Assembly (NCBI RefSeq): GCF_001544575.2
Contig: NZ_FCNY02000019.1
Span: 62,001-126,000, forward strand
Length of the DNA stretch: 64,000 nt
Direction of reading: 5' to 3'
Source: Caballeronia cordobensis
Lineage (GTDB): Bacteria > Pseudomonadota > Gammaproteobacteria > Burkholderiales > Burkholderiaceae
Part shown: in pieces, positions 18,192-26,127 of the stretch
Layout: every line of letters starts with the position of its first letter
Numbering within the stretch: the first letter of the stretch is position 1
Made by a program: the position numbers and the translations under genes
Notes under the pieces: model-generated
What the model was told of the DNA's origin: nothing
Database searches by the model: none
Seen by the model: the letters and a program-made list of their open reading frames with translations, nothing else

Positions 18192-19927
18192 TACTTCCCG
18201 AGCGCGGTCCGCACTTTTTCGATCACAACGTTAGCGGCTTCATCGACCGGCAGCAGCGTGGCTTCGGCATCGCGGCGGCCCTGATATTCGAGCTTGCCTT
18301 CCTTCAGCCCGCGATCGCCGATCACGATGCGATGCGGCACGCCGATCAGTTCCCAGTCCGCGAACATCACGCCCGGGCGCTCGCCGCGATCGTCGAGAAT
18401 CACGTCGATGCCCTGCTGCTGCAGCGTGGCGTACAGCTTGTCGGCCTGCTCGCGCACGGCGTCGCTGCGGTCGTAGCCCATCGGGCAGATCACGACTTCG
18501 AACGGCGCGATGGCTTCCGGCCAGATGATGCCGCGGTCATCGAAGTTCTGTTCGATCGCCGCGCCCAGCACGCGCGTGACGCCGATGCCGTAGCAGCCCA
18601 TCTGCATCGGCGCGGGCTTGCCGTTCTCGTCGAGGAACGTCGCGCCCATCGAATCGGAATACTTCGTGCCCAGTTGGAACACGTGGCCCACTTCGATGCC
18701 GCGGCAGATTTCGAGCGCACCCTTGCCGTCCGGCGACGGATCGCCCGCGACGACATTGCGGATATCCGCCACGTCCGGTTCCGGCAGATCGCGGCCCCAG
18801 TTCACGCCGGTCGTGTGGTAATCGACCTCGTTCGTGCCCACCACGAAATCGCTCATGTTCGCGACCGTGCGGTCCGCGATCACGCGCACCGGCTTCTTCG
18901 TGCCGATCGGGCCGAGATAGCCCGGCGGCGTGCCGAACCATTCGATGATCTCGGCTTCCGTCGCGAAGCGATAGCCCGCAAGACCCGGCAGCTTGCCCGT
19001 CTTGATGTCGTTGAGCGAATGATCGCCGCGCAGCATCAGCAACCAGATGGTCGGCTCGGCGCCTTCGTTCTCCGTGGCGAGCACGATCGACTTGATGGTC
19101 TTTTCGAGCGGAATGTTCAGAAGCTGCGCGACCGCCTCGCATTTCGCCGCGCCGGGCGTCGGCGTCTTCTTCAGTTCTTCCGTGGGCGCGGCGCGTTCTG
19201 CGATGAGCGGCAGCGCATCCGCCGCCTCGACGTTCGCCGCGAAGTCCGATGTCGGGCAATACGCGATGTCGTCCTCGCCCGTATCGGCGATCACGTGGAA
19301 CTCGTGCGAGCCGCTGCCGCCGATCGAGCCGTTGTCCGCCGCGACCGCGCGGAACTCCAGGCCGATGCGCGTGAAGATGCGCACGTACGCCTCGTACATC
19401 TTGCGATACGACTCGGCGAGGCCGTCGAGGTCCTTATCGAAGGAATAGGCGTCCTTCATGATGAACTCGCGGCCGCGCATCACACCGAAGCGCGGACGGA
19501 TTTCGTCGCGGAACTTCGTCTGGATCTGGTAGAAGTTCACCGGCAACTGGCGATAGCTCTTGATGTCGCGCCGCGCGATGTCCGTCACGACTTCCTCGTG
19601 CGTCGGGCCGACGACGAAATCGCGCTCGTGACGATCCTTGAAGCGCAGCAGTTCCGGGCCGTACTGCTCCCAGCGGCCCGATTCCTGCCACAGTTCGGCG
19701 GGCTGCACGGCGGGCATCAGCAATTCGAGCGCGCCCGCGCGGTTCATCTCTTCACGCACGATGGCTTCGACCTTGCGCACCGAGCGCAGGCCGATCGGCA
19801 TGTAATCGTAGATGCCGCCCGCGACGCGGCGGATCATGCCGGCGCGCATCATCAGCCTGTGGCTGACGATTTCGGCGTCGGCGGGAGCTTCTTTCAGGGT
19901 GCCGATGAAGAAACGGGATGCTTTCAT
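18191..19927 (-). CDS. proS: Prolyl-tRNA synthetase (bacterial type with editing domain)
   Basis: Class II synthetase charging tRNA-Pro. 578 residues, typical of the long bacterial form: N-terminal catalytic core with motif 2 (RPRFGVMRGREFIMKDAYSF), an inserted editing (INS/YbaK-like) domain at about residues 220-400 that hydrolyses Ala-tRNA-Pro, motif 3 (GCYGIGVTRVLGAAIEQ), and the C-terminal anticodon-binding domain. Start ATG 19927, divergent from rppH. marC is translationally coupled downstream. Confidence 0.96.
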   Translation of the reverse strand: MKASRFFIGTLKEAPADAEIVSHRLMMRAGMIRRVAGGIYDYMPIGLRSVRKVEAIVREEMNRAGALELLMPAVQPAELWQESGRWEQYGPELLRFKDRHERDFVVGPTHEEVVTDIARRDIKSYRQLPVNFYQIQTKFRDEIRPRFGVMRGREFIMKDAYSFDKDLDGLAESYRKMYEAYVRIFTRIGLEFRAVAADNGSIGGSGSHEFHVIADTGEDDIAYCPTSDFAANVEAADALPLIAERAAPTEELKKTPTPGAAKCEAVAQLLNIPLEKTIKSIVLATENEGAEPTIWLLMLRGDHSLNDIKTGKLPGLAGYRFATEAEIIEWFGTPPGYLGPIGTKKPVRVIADRTVANMSDFVVGTNEVDYHTTGVNWGRDLPEPDVADIRNVVAGDPSPDGKGALEICRGIEVGHVFQLGTKYSDSMGATFLDENGKPAPMQMGCYGIGVTRVLGAAIEQNFDDRGIIWPEAIAPFEVVICPMGYDRSDAVREQADKLYATLQQQGIDVILDDRGERPGVMFADWELIGVPHRIVIGDRGLKEGKLEYQGRRDAEATLLPVDEAANVVIEKVRTALGK

Positions 19928-20150
19928 TCAAATTTTCCAAAAGCGGCGCGCGCTGCGGAGCCTGTGTGGCGCCGGAGCTGGCGTATCAAGGTGAACGACT
20001 GAAACGGTCGACGGCTTTGCATGAAGAAGAAGATTTTGCCGTCTTCCGGAAACCCTGGCAAAGAGCCGCAAACCCGGCGCGGAAATTCATGCCCCGCCGC
20101 CGGGGTGCGCGCCGCGGGTTCGAACCGATGCGCGGGGTCCGTTATCTGTT

Positions 20151-20156
20151 TATAAT
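20151..20156 (+). promoter_or_regulatory. Candidate -10 element for rppH
   Basis: A perfect TATAAT 33 bp upstream of the rppH start codon, in the divergent proS-rppH gap. No good -35 lies 16-18 bp before it, so it is only a partial promoter match. Confidence 0.45.
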
Positions 20157-20189
20157 CAAAGCAATTTTAAAGGATTTGAAGGTGGCTGT

Positions 20190-20834
20190 ATGCTGGATCG
20201 TGAAGGCTTTCGCCCGAACGTCGGCATCATCCTCTTGAACGCGCGCAACGAAGTGTTTTGGGGCAAACGACTGCGTGAACATTCCTGGCAGTTTCCGCAA
20301 GGGGGCATCAAATACGGCGAGACCCCCGTGCAAGCCATGTATCGGGAGTTACACGAAGAAACCGGTCTGCTTCCGGAGCACGTGAAAGTTGTCGGTCGCA
20401 CACGCGACTGGCTGCGTTATGAGGTGCCGGACAAGTTCATCAAGCGCGAGGTGCGCGGTCATTATCGCGGTCAGAAACAGATCTGGTTTCTGCTGCGCAT
20501 GGTAGGCCGCGATTGCGACATCTGTCTGCGCGCGACGGACCATCCGGAGTTCGATGCCTGGCGCTGGAACGAGTATTGGGTGCCGCTGGACGCGGTTATC
20601 GAGTTCAAGCGCGACGTTTATCAAATGGCTCTCACCGAGCTGTCCCGCTTCCTGCGGCGCACCAACTCCCGCGGAGAACGCGGCGAGCGCGCCGCGCATC
20701 ATGGGCCGCGCTACCCGCGCGTGCTCCAGACGATGACGATCGAAGCACCTGCCGTAACTGCCTCCGGCGCGGCGGTTCAGGCAGAATGCACGGTCAGCGA
20801 AGAAGTGCATGTGATCGTCCACCGCTCATCGTGA
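20190..20834 (+). CDS. rppH: RNA pyrophosphohydrolase RppH (NudH)
   Basis: Nudix hydrolase that removes pyrophosphate from 5' triphosphate mRNA ends and so triggers RNase E decay. 214 residues. The Nudix box is GGIKYGETPVQAMYRELHEETGL at about 38-60, with the REHEE metal-binding glutamates intact. The N-terminal motif MLDREGFRPNVGIIL and the segment QFPQGG are diagnostic for RppH rather than MutT. A basic, low-complexity tail of about 55 residues follows the fold. ATG 20190 has GAAGG upstream. Confidence 0.93.
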   Translation: MLDREGFRPNVGIILLNARNEVFWGKRLREHSWQFPQGGIKYGETPVQAMYRELHEETGLLPEHVKVVGRTRDWLRYEVPDKFIKREVRGHYRGQKQIWFLLRMVGRDCDICLRATDHPEFDAWRWNEYWVPLDAVIEFKRDVYQMALTELSRFLRRTNSRGERGERAAHHGPRYPRVLQTMTIEAPAVTASGAAVQAECTVSEEVHVIVHRSS

Positions 20835-20977
20835 GACCGGTCGCGGCGGTTCCTCGCACACTTTGACACTCAACTCGATTGCGATCGATGGCACGGCGAA
20901 CTTCTCGCCGTGCCATCTCGCTTTGTTTCGCGGGCCGGCTTTTCGAGGGCCGCGCGTATGTTTCCGGGAAGACCCAA

Positions 20978-21547
20978 TTGAAAGTGAACGCCACACTCGC
21001 GGTAATCGCGGCATCCGCGGCAGCGCTGGCCGTGCTCGCCGGCTGCTCCAGCAACAAAGCGCCGTCCACGCAAGACGACGGCGTGTTCACCTATCTGCTC
21101 GATCGCAAGCCGAACTGGACCGAGGAAAAAGTCGAGACGCTGCCGCCTTTGCCGCAAGCGTCGAATCTGCTTGCGTTCAACGTTTCGCAGAACACGCCGC
21201 TCACCTTCTCCGTCGACAAGACTTCGCTCACGGTCGGCAAGGACGGCGTCGTGCGCTACGTGGTCGTCGTGACGAGTCCGGCGGGCGCGCGCAACGTCAA
21301 CTATGAAGGCATTCGTTGCGATACCTACGAATGGCGCCGCTACGCGAGCATCAACGACGATCAGAACGGCTGGGATCAGGGCGTCGCCTTCGATTTCAAG
21401 CGCATCGAGAATGGCGAGCTGAACGCGTATCAGGCCGCGCTCTATCAGGATTATTTCTGCGCGAGCAAGCTGCCGGTCGGCACGGCGAAACAGATCGTCA
21501 ACAACATTCAGTACAAGCGCACGCAGAGTTCGATCAACTCGCGCTGA
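20978..21547 (+). CDS. CNP1-like family lipoprotein
   Basis: 189 residues from the TTG at 20978. The signal peptide (KVNATLAVIAASAAALAVLAGC) ends in a lipobox LAGC, so the mature protein is predicted to be a lipoprotein in the periplasm/outer membrane. The rest matches the CNP1-like family (VNYEGIRCDTYEWRRYA, then a C-terminal cysteine in DYFCASKLP). Function unknown. No in-frame ATG is well placed: the only ATGs lie far upstream in an Arg-rich stretch. TTG 20978 preceded by GGGAAGA is therefore preferred; GTG 20984 is an alternative. Confidence 0.8.
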   Translation: MKVNATLAVIAASAAALAVLAGCSSNKAPSTQDDGVFTYLLDRKPNWTEEKVETLPPLPQASNLLAFNVSQNTPLTFSVDKTSLTVGKDGVVRYVVVVTSPAGARNVNYEGIRCDTYEWRRYASINDDQNGWDQGVAFDFKRIENGELNAYQAALYQDYFCASKLPVGTAKQIVNNIQYKRTQSSINSR

Positions 21548-21568
21548 TTTTCACCGCGCCCAAAGTAC

Positions 21569-21597
21569 AACGCCCGCTGGACTTCAGCGGGCGTTTT
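21569..21597 (+). terminator. Rho-independent terminator after the CNP1-like gene
   Basis: An 11-bp perfect stem (AACGCCCGCTG at 21569-21579, CAGCGGGCGTT at 21585-21595), a 5-nt loop and T's at 21594-21597. It separates this gene from the convergent proB. Confidence 0.8.
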
Positions 21598-21608
21598 CGT
21601 TTTTCGGC

Positions 21609-22727
21609 TCAGACGAGCACGAGATTGTCTCGATGGATCAGCTCGGGCTCCAGCATGTAGCCGAGCACGGTTTCGATCTCCCCGCTCGGCCGCCGATGAA
21701 TCAGCCGCGCTTCCGAACTGCTGTAGTTCGTGATGCCGCGCGCGACCTCGCGCCCCTGATTGTCGACGCAGGCGATCACCTCGCCGCGATCGAACGCGCC
21801 CTTCACGTCGATCACGCCGATCGGCAGCAAGCTCTTGCCGTCTGCGGTGAGCTTGTTGACCGCGCCTGCGTCGATCACGACGTGCCCGCGCACCTGCAAG
21901 TGATCCGCCATCCACTGCTTGCGTGCGGCCATGCGCGCCATGCGTGCGATGAGCTGCGTGCCGATCAATTCGCCCGACGCGAGCCGCGTCAGCACGTCGG
22001 CTTCGCGGCCGCTCGCGATCACCGTGTTCGCGCCGCTATGCGCCGCGCGCTTCGCCGCGAGAATCTTGGTCAGCATGCCGCCGCGCCCGAGGCTCGAACC
22101 CGCGCCGCCGGCCATCTGCTCCAGTTCCGGCGTGCCGGCGTCGGCCTGCTCGACGAGTGTCGCGTTCGGGTCCTTGCGCGGATCGGCGGTGAACAGGCCG
22201 CGCTGATCGGTGAGGATGACAAGCGCATCGCCTTCGATCAGATTCGCGACCAGCGCGCCGAGCGTGTCGTTGTCGCCGAACTTGATTTCATCGGTGATTA
22301 CGGTGTCGTTTTCGTTGATGATCGGCACCGCGCCCAGGCGCAACAGCGTGAGCAGCGTCGAGCGCGCGTTCAGATAACGTTCGCGATCGGCGAGATCCGC
22401 GTGGGTCAGCAGAATCTGCGCGGTGCGGATGCCGTGCGCGCCGAAGCTGCTTTCATACACCTGCGCGAGCCCCATCTGACCGACCGCGGCGGCGGCCTGC
22501 AATTCGTCGATCTCGCGCGGACGCTTGGTCCAGCCGAGCCGGTGAATGCCTTCCGCAATCGCGCCCGAACTCACGAGCACGACTTCCTTGCCTTGCTCGC
22601 GCAGCGCCGCGATCTGCGCCGCCCAGCGAGAAATGGCTGCATGGTCGAGCCCGCGCCCGTCGTTGGTGACGAGGCTGGACCCAACTTTCACTACGATTCG
22701 CTTCGCAGCGGCGATGACCGAACGCAT
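21609..22727 (-). CDS. proB: Glutamate 5-kinase
   Basis: First enzyme of proline synthesis; phosphorylates L-glutamate and is normally feedback-inhibited by proline. 372 residues: an amino-acid kinase domain (residues 1-260, KVGSSLVTNDGRGLD and VVLVSSGAIAEG, then INENDTVITDEIKFGDND) and a C-terminal PUA domain (about 280-360). ATG 22727 gives the family start MRSVIAAAKRIVVKVG with AGGAG upstream; the frame runs open further but unsupported. It is 26 bp after obgE and probably cotranscribed with it. Confidence 0.95.
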   Translation of the reverse strand: MRSVIAAAKRIVVKVGSSLVTNDGRGLDHAAISRWAAQIAALREQGKEVVLVSSGAIAEGIHRLGWTKRPREIDELQAAAAVGQMGLAQVYESSFGAHGIRTAQILLTHADLADRERYLNARSTLLTLLRLGAVPIINENDTVITDEIKFGDNDTLGALVANLIEGDALVILTDQRGLFTADPRKDPNATLVEQADAGTPELEQMAGGAGSSLGRGGMLTKILAAKRAAHSGANTVIASGREADVLTRLASGELIGTQLIARMARMAARKQWMADHLQVRGHVVIDAGAVNKLTADGKSLLPIGVIDVKGAFDRGEVIACVDNQGREVARGITNYSSSEARLIHRRPSGEIETVLGYMLEPELIHRDNLVLV

Positions 22728-22753
22728 CGTGCGCTTTCTCCTCGTGGTTGCTC

Positions 22754-23851
22754 TTATTCCTTCGTTGCGTCGCCGCGCGCTTCGTCCCGAAAGCGCACAT
22801 CGGCGGCCAGATCTTCCGCTTCCGCCGCGCGCGACGCGTCCGAATGCTGGGAAATATAGTCGTAGATCGCGTAGGTCAGCGCTTCGCAGCCCTGGCCCGT
22901 CAGCGCGGAAATCTCGAAGACCAGGCCGTCCCACTCGAAGCGTTCGACGAAATCGGCGATGCGCGCTGCGCGCTCGTCTTCCGGCACCATGTCGAGCTTG
23001 TTCAGCACGAGCCAGCGCGGCTTCTCGTAGAGCGTCTCGTCGTACTTGCGCAGTTCGTTGACGATCGCCTTCGCTTCCGCGACCGGATCGACATTTTCAT
23101 CGAACGGCGCCATGTCGACGAGATGCAGCAGGACGCCCGTGCGCTGCAAGTGCCGAAGGAAACGATGCCCGAGTCCCGCGCCTTCCGCCGCGCCTTCGAT
23201 CAGACCCGGAATATCGGCGATGACGAAGCTCTTGCTCGGCCCGACACGCACCACGCCGAGATTCGGCGCGAGCGTCGTGAACGGATAATCCGCAATCTTC
23301 GGCCGCGCGTTCGACACCGACGAGATGAAGGTGGACTTGCCCGCGTTCGGCATGCCCAGCAGGCCGACATCGGCGAGCACTTTCAGTTCGAGCTTGAGCA
23401 TGCGGCGCTCGCCCGGCTTGCCGTCGGTTTTCTGACGCGGCGCGCGATTCGTGCTCGACTTGAAGTGCAGGTTGCCGAGGCCGCCCGCGCCGCCTTGCGC
23501 AATCTGCACCTGCTGATTGTGCTCGGTCAGGTCCGCGATAATCTCGCCGGTTTCCTGATCCGAAATGATCGTGCCGACCGGCATGCGCAGCGTGATGTCG
23601 TCGCCGCCCTTGCCGTAGCAATCCGCGCCGCGGCCGTTTTCGCCGTTGCGCGCCTGATGCTTCTTGGAAAACCGGTAGTCGATCAGCGTGTTGATATTGC
23701 GATCGCCGATGGCATAGACGCTGCCGCCGCGGCCGCCGTCACCGCCGTCCGGTCCGCCGAACGGGACGAACTTTTCGCGGCGCATCGACGCGCTGCCATC
23801 TCCCCCGTCGCCGGCGATGACTTCAATCCTCGCTTCGTCAATGAACTTCAT
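22754..23851 (-). CDS. obgE: GTPase ObgE/CgtA
   Basis: Essential ribosome-associated GTPase linked to 50S maturation and stress control. 365 residues: an N-terminal glycine-rich Obg fold (1-158, with GDGGDGSASMRREKFVPFGGPDGGDGGRGG-type helices), a G domain with G1 GMPNAGKS at 166-173, DIPGLIEGA and NKLD, and a short acidic tail. ATG 23851 (MKFIDEARIEV) is the family start. It follows the rplU-rpmA pair after a terminator, so it may be transcribed partly by read-through. Confidence 0.96.
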   Translation of the reverse strand: MKFIDEARIEVIAGDGGDGSASMRREKFVPFGGPDGGDGGRGGSVYAIGDRNINTLIDYRFSKKHQARNGENGRGADCYGKGGDDITLRMPVGTIISDQETGEIIADLTEHNQQVQIAQGGAGGLGNLHFKSSTNRAPRQKTDGKPGERRMLKLELKVLADVGLLGMPNAGKSTFISSVSNARPKIADYPFTTLAPNLGVVRVGPSKSFVIADIPGLIEGAAEGAGLGHRFLRHLQRTGVLLHLVDMAPFDENVDPVAEAKAIVNELRKYDETLYEKPRWLVLNKLDMVPEDERAARIADFVERFEWDGLVFEISALTGQGCEALTYAIYDYISQHSDASRAAEAEDLAADVRFRDEARGDATKE

Positions 23852-23932
23852 GCGTTGCTCCGTCCCGTGTTTGCTGTATTTTGCCGTGACCGACATTCCC
23901 GGTCACTCATGATTCGATTTGACCGCACCAAA

Positions 23933-23967
23933 TAAAAATGGCCCCGCAAACTTCGCGGGGCCATTTT
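23933..23967 (-). terminator. Terminator of the rplU-rpmA operon
   Basis: A 13-bp perfect stem (AAAATGGCCCCGC at 23935-23947, GCGGGGCCATTTT at 23955-23967) with a 7-nt loop. On the minus strand it is followed by TTTTTATTT. It lies 28 bp past the rpmA stop codon. Confidence 0.85.
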
Positions 23968-23994
23968 CCGGTCCTGAAGCCCGTGCGTAAGAAC

Positions 23995-24255
23995 TTACGC
24001 TGCCGGGACGACGACGACCGTATGCTTGCGTGCTGCGCCCTTGGTCACGAACTTGACGTGGCCGTCAGCCAGCGCGAACAAGGTGTGATCCTTGCCGATG
24101 CCGACGTTCTCGCCCGGGTGCATGCGCGTGCCGCGCTGGCGAACGATGATGCCGCCTGCATTGATTGCCTGGCCGCCGTACACCTTCACGCCGAGTCGTT
24201 TGCTCTCGGAGTCGCGGCCGTTGCGGGAAGACCCGCCTGCTTTTTTGTGTGCCAT
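23995..24255 (-). CDS. rpmA: 50S ribosomal protein L27
   Basis: 86 residues beginning MAHKKAGGSSRNGRDSESKR. The N-terminal basic tail reaches the peptidyl-transferase centre. The start is at ATG 24255 with TAAGGAG upstream. It lies 24 bp after rplU in the same operon. There is no N-terminal cleavage extension of the Firmicutes type. Confidence 0.97.
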   Translation of the reverse strand: MAHKKAGGSSRNGRDSESKRLGVKVYGGQAINAGGIIVRQRGTRMHPGENVGIGKDHTLFALADGHVKFVTKGAARKHTVVVVPAA

Positions 24256-24279
24256 TTGCTTAGCTCCTTACCGGTGCGC

Positions 24280-24591
24280 TTACGCGTTGATCGCGTCGAT
24301 GCGCAGTTCGGTGTAGTTCTGGCGATGGCCAGCGTGCTTTTGGTAGTGCTTCCGGCGACGCATCTTGAAGATGGTCACTTTCTTGTGACGACCTTGCGAC
24401 ACGACGGTAGCCTTGACGGAAGCCCCACTGACCAGCGGCGTACCGAACTTAATCGATTCGCCTTCGCCTACTGCGAGAACCTGGTCGAGCGTGATTTCAG
24501 CGTCAATGTCTGCCGGTATCTGTTCTACTTTCAATTTTTCGCCAACGGCAACTTTGTACTGCTTGCCGCCGGTTTTTATGACCGCGTACAT
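24280..24591 (-). CDS. rplU: 50S ribosomal protein L21
   Basis: 103 residues, MYAVIKTGGKQYKVAVGEKL at the N-terminus and the L21 signature region KKVTIFKMRRRKHYQKHAGHRQ near the C-terminus. It binds 23S rRNA domain V/VI. ATG 24591 is the family start; an in-frame ATG at 24603 would add four residues and is less likely. First gene of the rplU-rpmA operon, driven by the strong promoter at 24671-24699. Confidence 0.97.
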   Translation of the reverse strand: MYAVIKTGGKQYKVAVGEKLKVEQIPADIDAEITLDQVLAVGEGESIKFGTPLVSGASVKATVVSQGRHKKVTIFKMRRRKHYQKHAGHRQNYTELRIDAINA

Positions 24592-24612
24592 TGAGAACCT
24601 CACTCAGAATTC

Positions 24613-24630
24613 TTCCCGCTCGCGCGGGAA
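24613..24630 (-). promoter_or_regulatory. Hairpin in the rplU leader
   Basis: On the minus strand TTCCCGC-GCGA-GCGGGAA: a 7-bp stem capped by a GNRA tetraloop, in the ~75-nt leader about 20 nt before the rplU start codon. It could be a stability element or part of autoregulation by L21; the sequence alone does not decide. Confidence 0.4.
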
Positions 24631-24670
24631 ACTTCAAATTTCCCACGCACCACGCGGGGGAAAACACGCG

Positions 24671-24699
24671 ATTATACATAGAGTTACGCTCGACGTCAA
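24671..24699 (-). promoter_or_regulatory. rplU-rpmA promoter (sigma-70, near consensus)
   Basis: On the minus strand: -35 TTGACG (24694-24699, 5 of 6), 17-bp spacer, -10 TATAAT (24671-24676, 6 of 6). This is the closest match to consensus in the window, as expected for a ribosomal protein operon. Confidence 0.8.
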
Positions 24700-24831
24700 A
24701 GCGCGATAGCCCACCCGGCGCGGGCAGGCGGCCGGCGCGATCCTCGGCGAAAACCCGTCGAACCACGCGCGATTTTCAGCGACACAGCGCGATTCGACAC
24801 CCCAAACACCCGTCGGCTGTCGGATTCGCCT

Positions 24832-24837
24832 TATAAT
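24832..24837 (+). promoter_or_regulatory. Candidate -10 element for ispB
   Basis: A perfect TATAAT ending 17 bp before the ATG at 24855. If used, the ispB mRNA would have a leader of only about 10-20 nt. No clear -35 is present. Confidence 0.4.
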
Positions 24838-24854
24838 CCGCCGGATTACCCTTA

Positions 24855-25856
24855 ATGCCGATCATGTCGTCCACCGCCACTTCCTCTCCCAACGCCGCCG
24901 CGCTGCTTGCCCCGATCGCCGAGGACATGCAGCAGGTCAATCGCGTCATCCGGCAGCGCCTGGCATCAGAAGTGATGCTGATCAACCAGATTTCGGAGTA
25001 CATCATCGGCGCGGGCGGCAAGCGGCTGCGTCCGGCGCTCCTGCTGCTGGTGTCGGGCGCGCTCGGCGACACGACCGGACATCGGCACGAACTCGCGGCG
25101 GTGGTGGAATTCATCCACACGGCGACGCTCCTGCATGACGACGTCGTCGACGAATCCGACCTGCGCCGTGGCCGCAAGACCGCGAACGCGCTCTTCGGCA
25201 ATGCGGCGAGCGTGCTGGTCGGCGACTTCCTCTATTCGCGCTCGTTCGAAATGATGGTGAGCGTCGGCAAGATGCGCGTGATGGAGATTCTCTCGGTCGC
25301 GACCAACATCATTTCCGAAGGCGAAGTGCTGCAGTTGCTCAACATGCACGACCCGGACGTCGACGAAGCGCGTTACATGCAGGTGATCCGCTACAAGACG
25401 GCGAAGCTGTTTGAGGCGGCGGCGCAACTGGGCGCGGTGCTCTCGGGCGCGGATGCGCGCACCGAAGCGGCGGCGGCGGAGTTCGGCCGGCGCATCGGCA
25501 CGGCGTTCCAGATCATGGACGACTGGCTCGACTACACCGGCACGCCGGAATCGATGGGCAAGAACGCCGGCGACGATCTGCGCGAAGGCAAGCCCACGCT
25601 GCCGCTCATCTATTTGATGGAGCACGGCACCGCCGAGCAGGCGGCGCTCGCACGCGAAGCGATCGAGCAAGGCGGCACGGATCGTTTCGATACGATCTTC
25701 CACGCGATCACGACTTCTGGCGCGCTCGATCACACGCTGAAGTGTGCGCGGAAAGAAGCCGAAGCAGCGGCGAAAGCAATTTCTTCGTTTCCTGATTCCA
25801 TTTTCAAAGAAAGCCTGTTAGAATTATGTTCTTACTCGACGTCGAGACAGTCTTAA
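24855..25856 (+). CDS. ispB: Octaprenyl diphosphate synthase (trans-prenyltransferase)
   Basis: Extends farnesyl diphosphate with isopentenyl units to the ubiquinone side chain. 333 residues. Both aspartate-rich motifs are present: DDVVD at 95-99 (first, followed by ESDLRRG) and DDWLD at 222-226 (second). Product length (C40 here) is inferred from family and genus, not from sequence. The start may be ATG 24855 (MPIMSS) or ATG 24864; neither has a clear ribosome-binding site. Divergent from rplU. Confidence 0.92.
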   Translation: MPIMSSTATSSPNAAALLAPIAEDMQQVNRVIRQRLASEVMLINQISEYIIGAGGKRLRPALLLLVSGALGDTTGHRHELAAVVEFIHTATLLHDDVVDESDLRRGRKTANALFGNAASVLVGDFLYSRSFEMMVSVGKMRVMEILSVATNIISEGEVLQLLNMHDPDVDEARYMQVIRYKTAKLFEAAAQLGAVLSGADARTEAAAAEFGRRIGTAFQIMDDWLDYTGTPESMGKNAGDDLREGKPTLPLIYLMEHGTAEQAALAREAIEQGGTDRFDTIFHAITTSGALDHTLKCARKEAEAAAKAISSFPDSIFKESLLELCSYSTSRQS

Positions 25857-25907
25857 ACGAGACTGAAACGGCGTAGCAGTACAGATCGAGTACAAGTTGG
25901 TCGAATT

Positions 25908-25984
25908 CGGGGTGTAGCTTAGCCTGGTAGAGCGCTACGTTCGGGACGTAGAGGCCGGAGGTTCGAATCCTCTCACCCCGACCA
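25908..25984 (+). tRNA. tRNA-Pro (anticodon CGG)
   Basis: A 77-nt cloverleaf: acceptor stem CGGGGTG/CACCCCG, D-arm with GCCTGGTAGAGC, anticodon stem CTACG/CGTAG around loop TTCGGGA (anticodon CGG at 25942-25944), T-arm GGAGG-TTCGAAT-CCTCT, discriminator A and an encoded CCA end. It reads codon CCG. It lies 51 bp after ispB and is followed by a strong terminator. Confidence 0.96.
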
Positions 25985-25991
25985 GAATTGC

Positions 25992-26024
25992 AAAAACCCG
26001 CATGGTCCGCCATGCGGGTTTTTT
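25992..26024 (+). terminator. Terminator after tRNA-Pro
   Basis: A 14-bp perfect stem (AAAAACCCGCATGG at 25992-26005, CCATGCGGGTTTTT at 26010-26023), loop TCCG, and a run of six T. Confidence 0.88.
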
Positions 26025-26127
26025 ATTTTTGCGCACGAAAGCGCGTCCGCTGGCCGAAAGGCCTAGGGCAAGCGCCGCGCCCCGTCTGCTATATTGCCTC
26101 CCATCTCCGCCCCTATCCGACCATCGC

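Noticed and set aside
25908..25984. tRNA-Pro as a possible integration site for a genomic island
   Set aside because: No integrase, no repeated tRNA 3' end downstream, and the flanking genes are core genes with normal composition.
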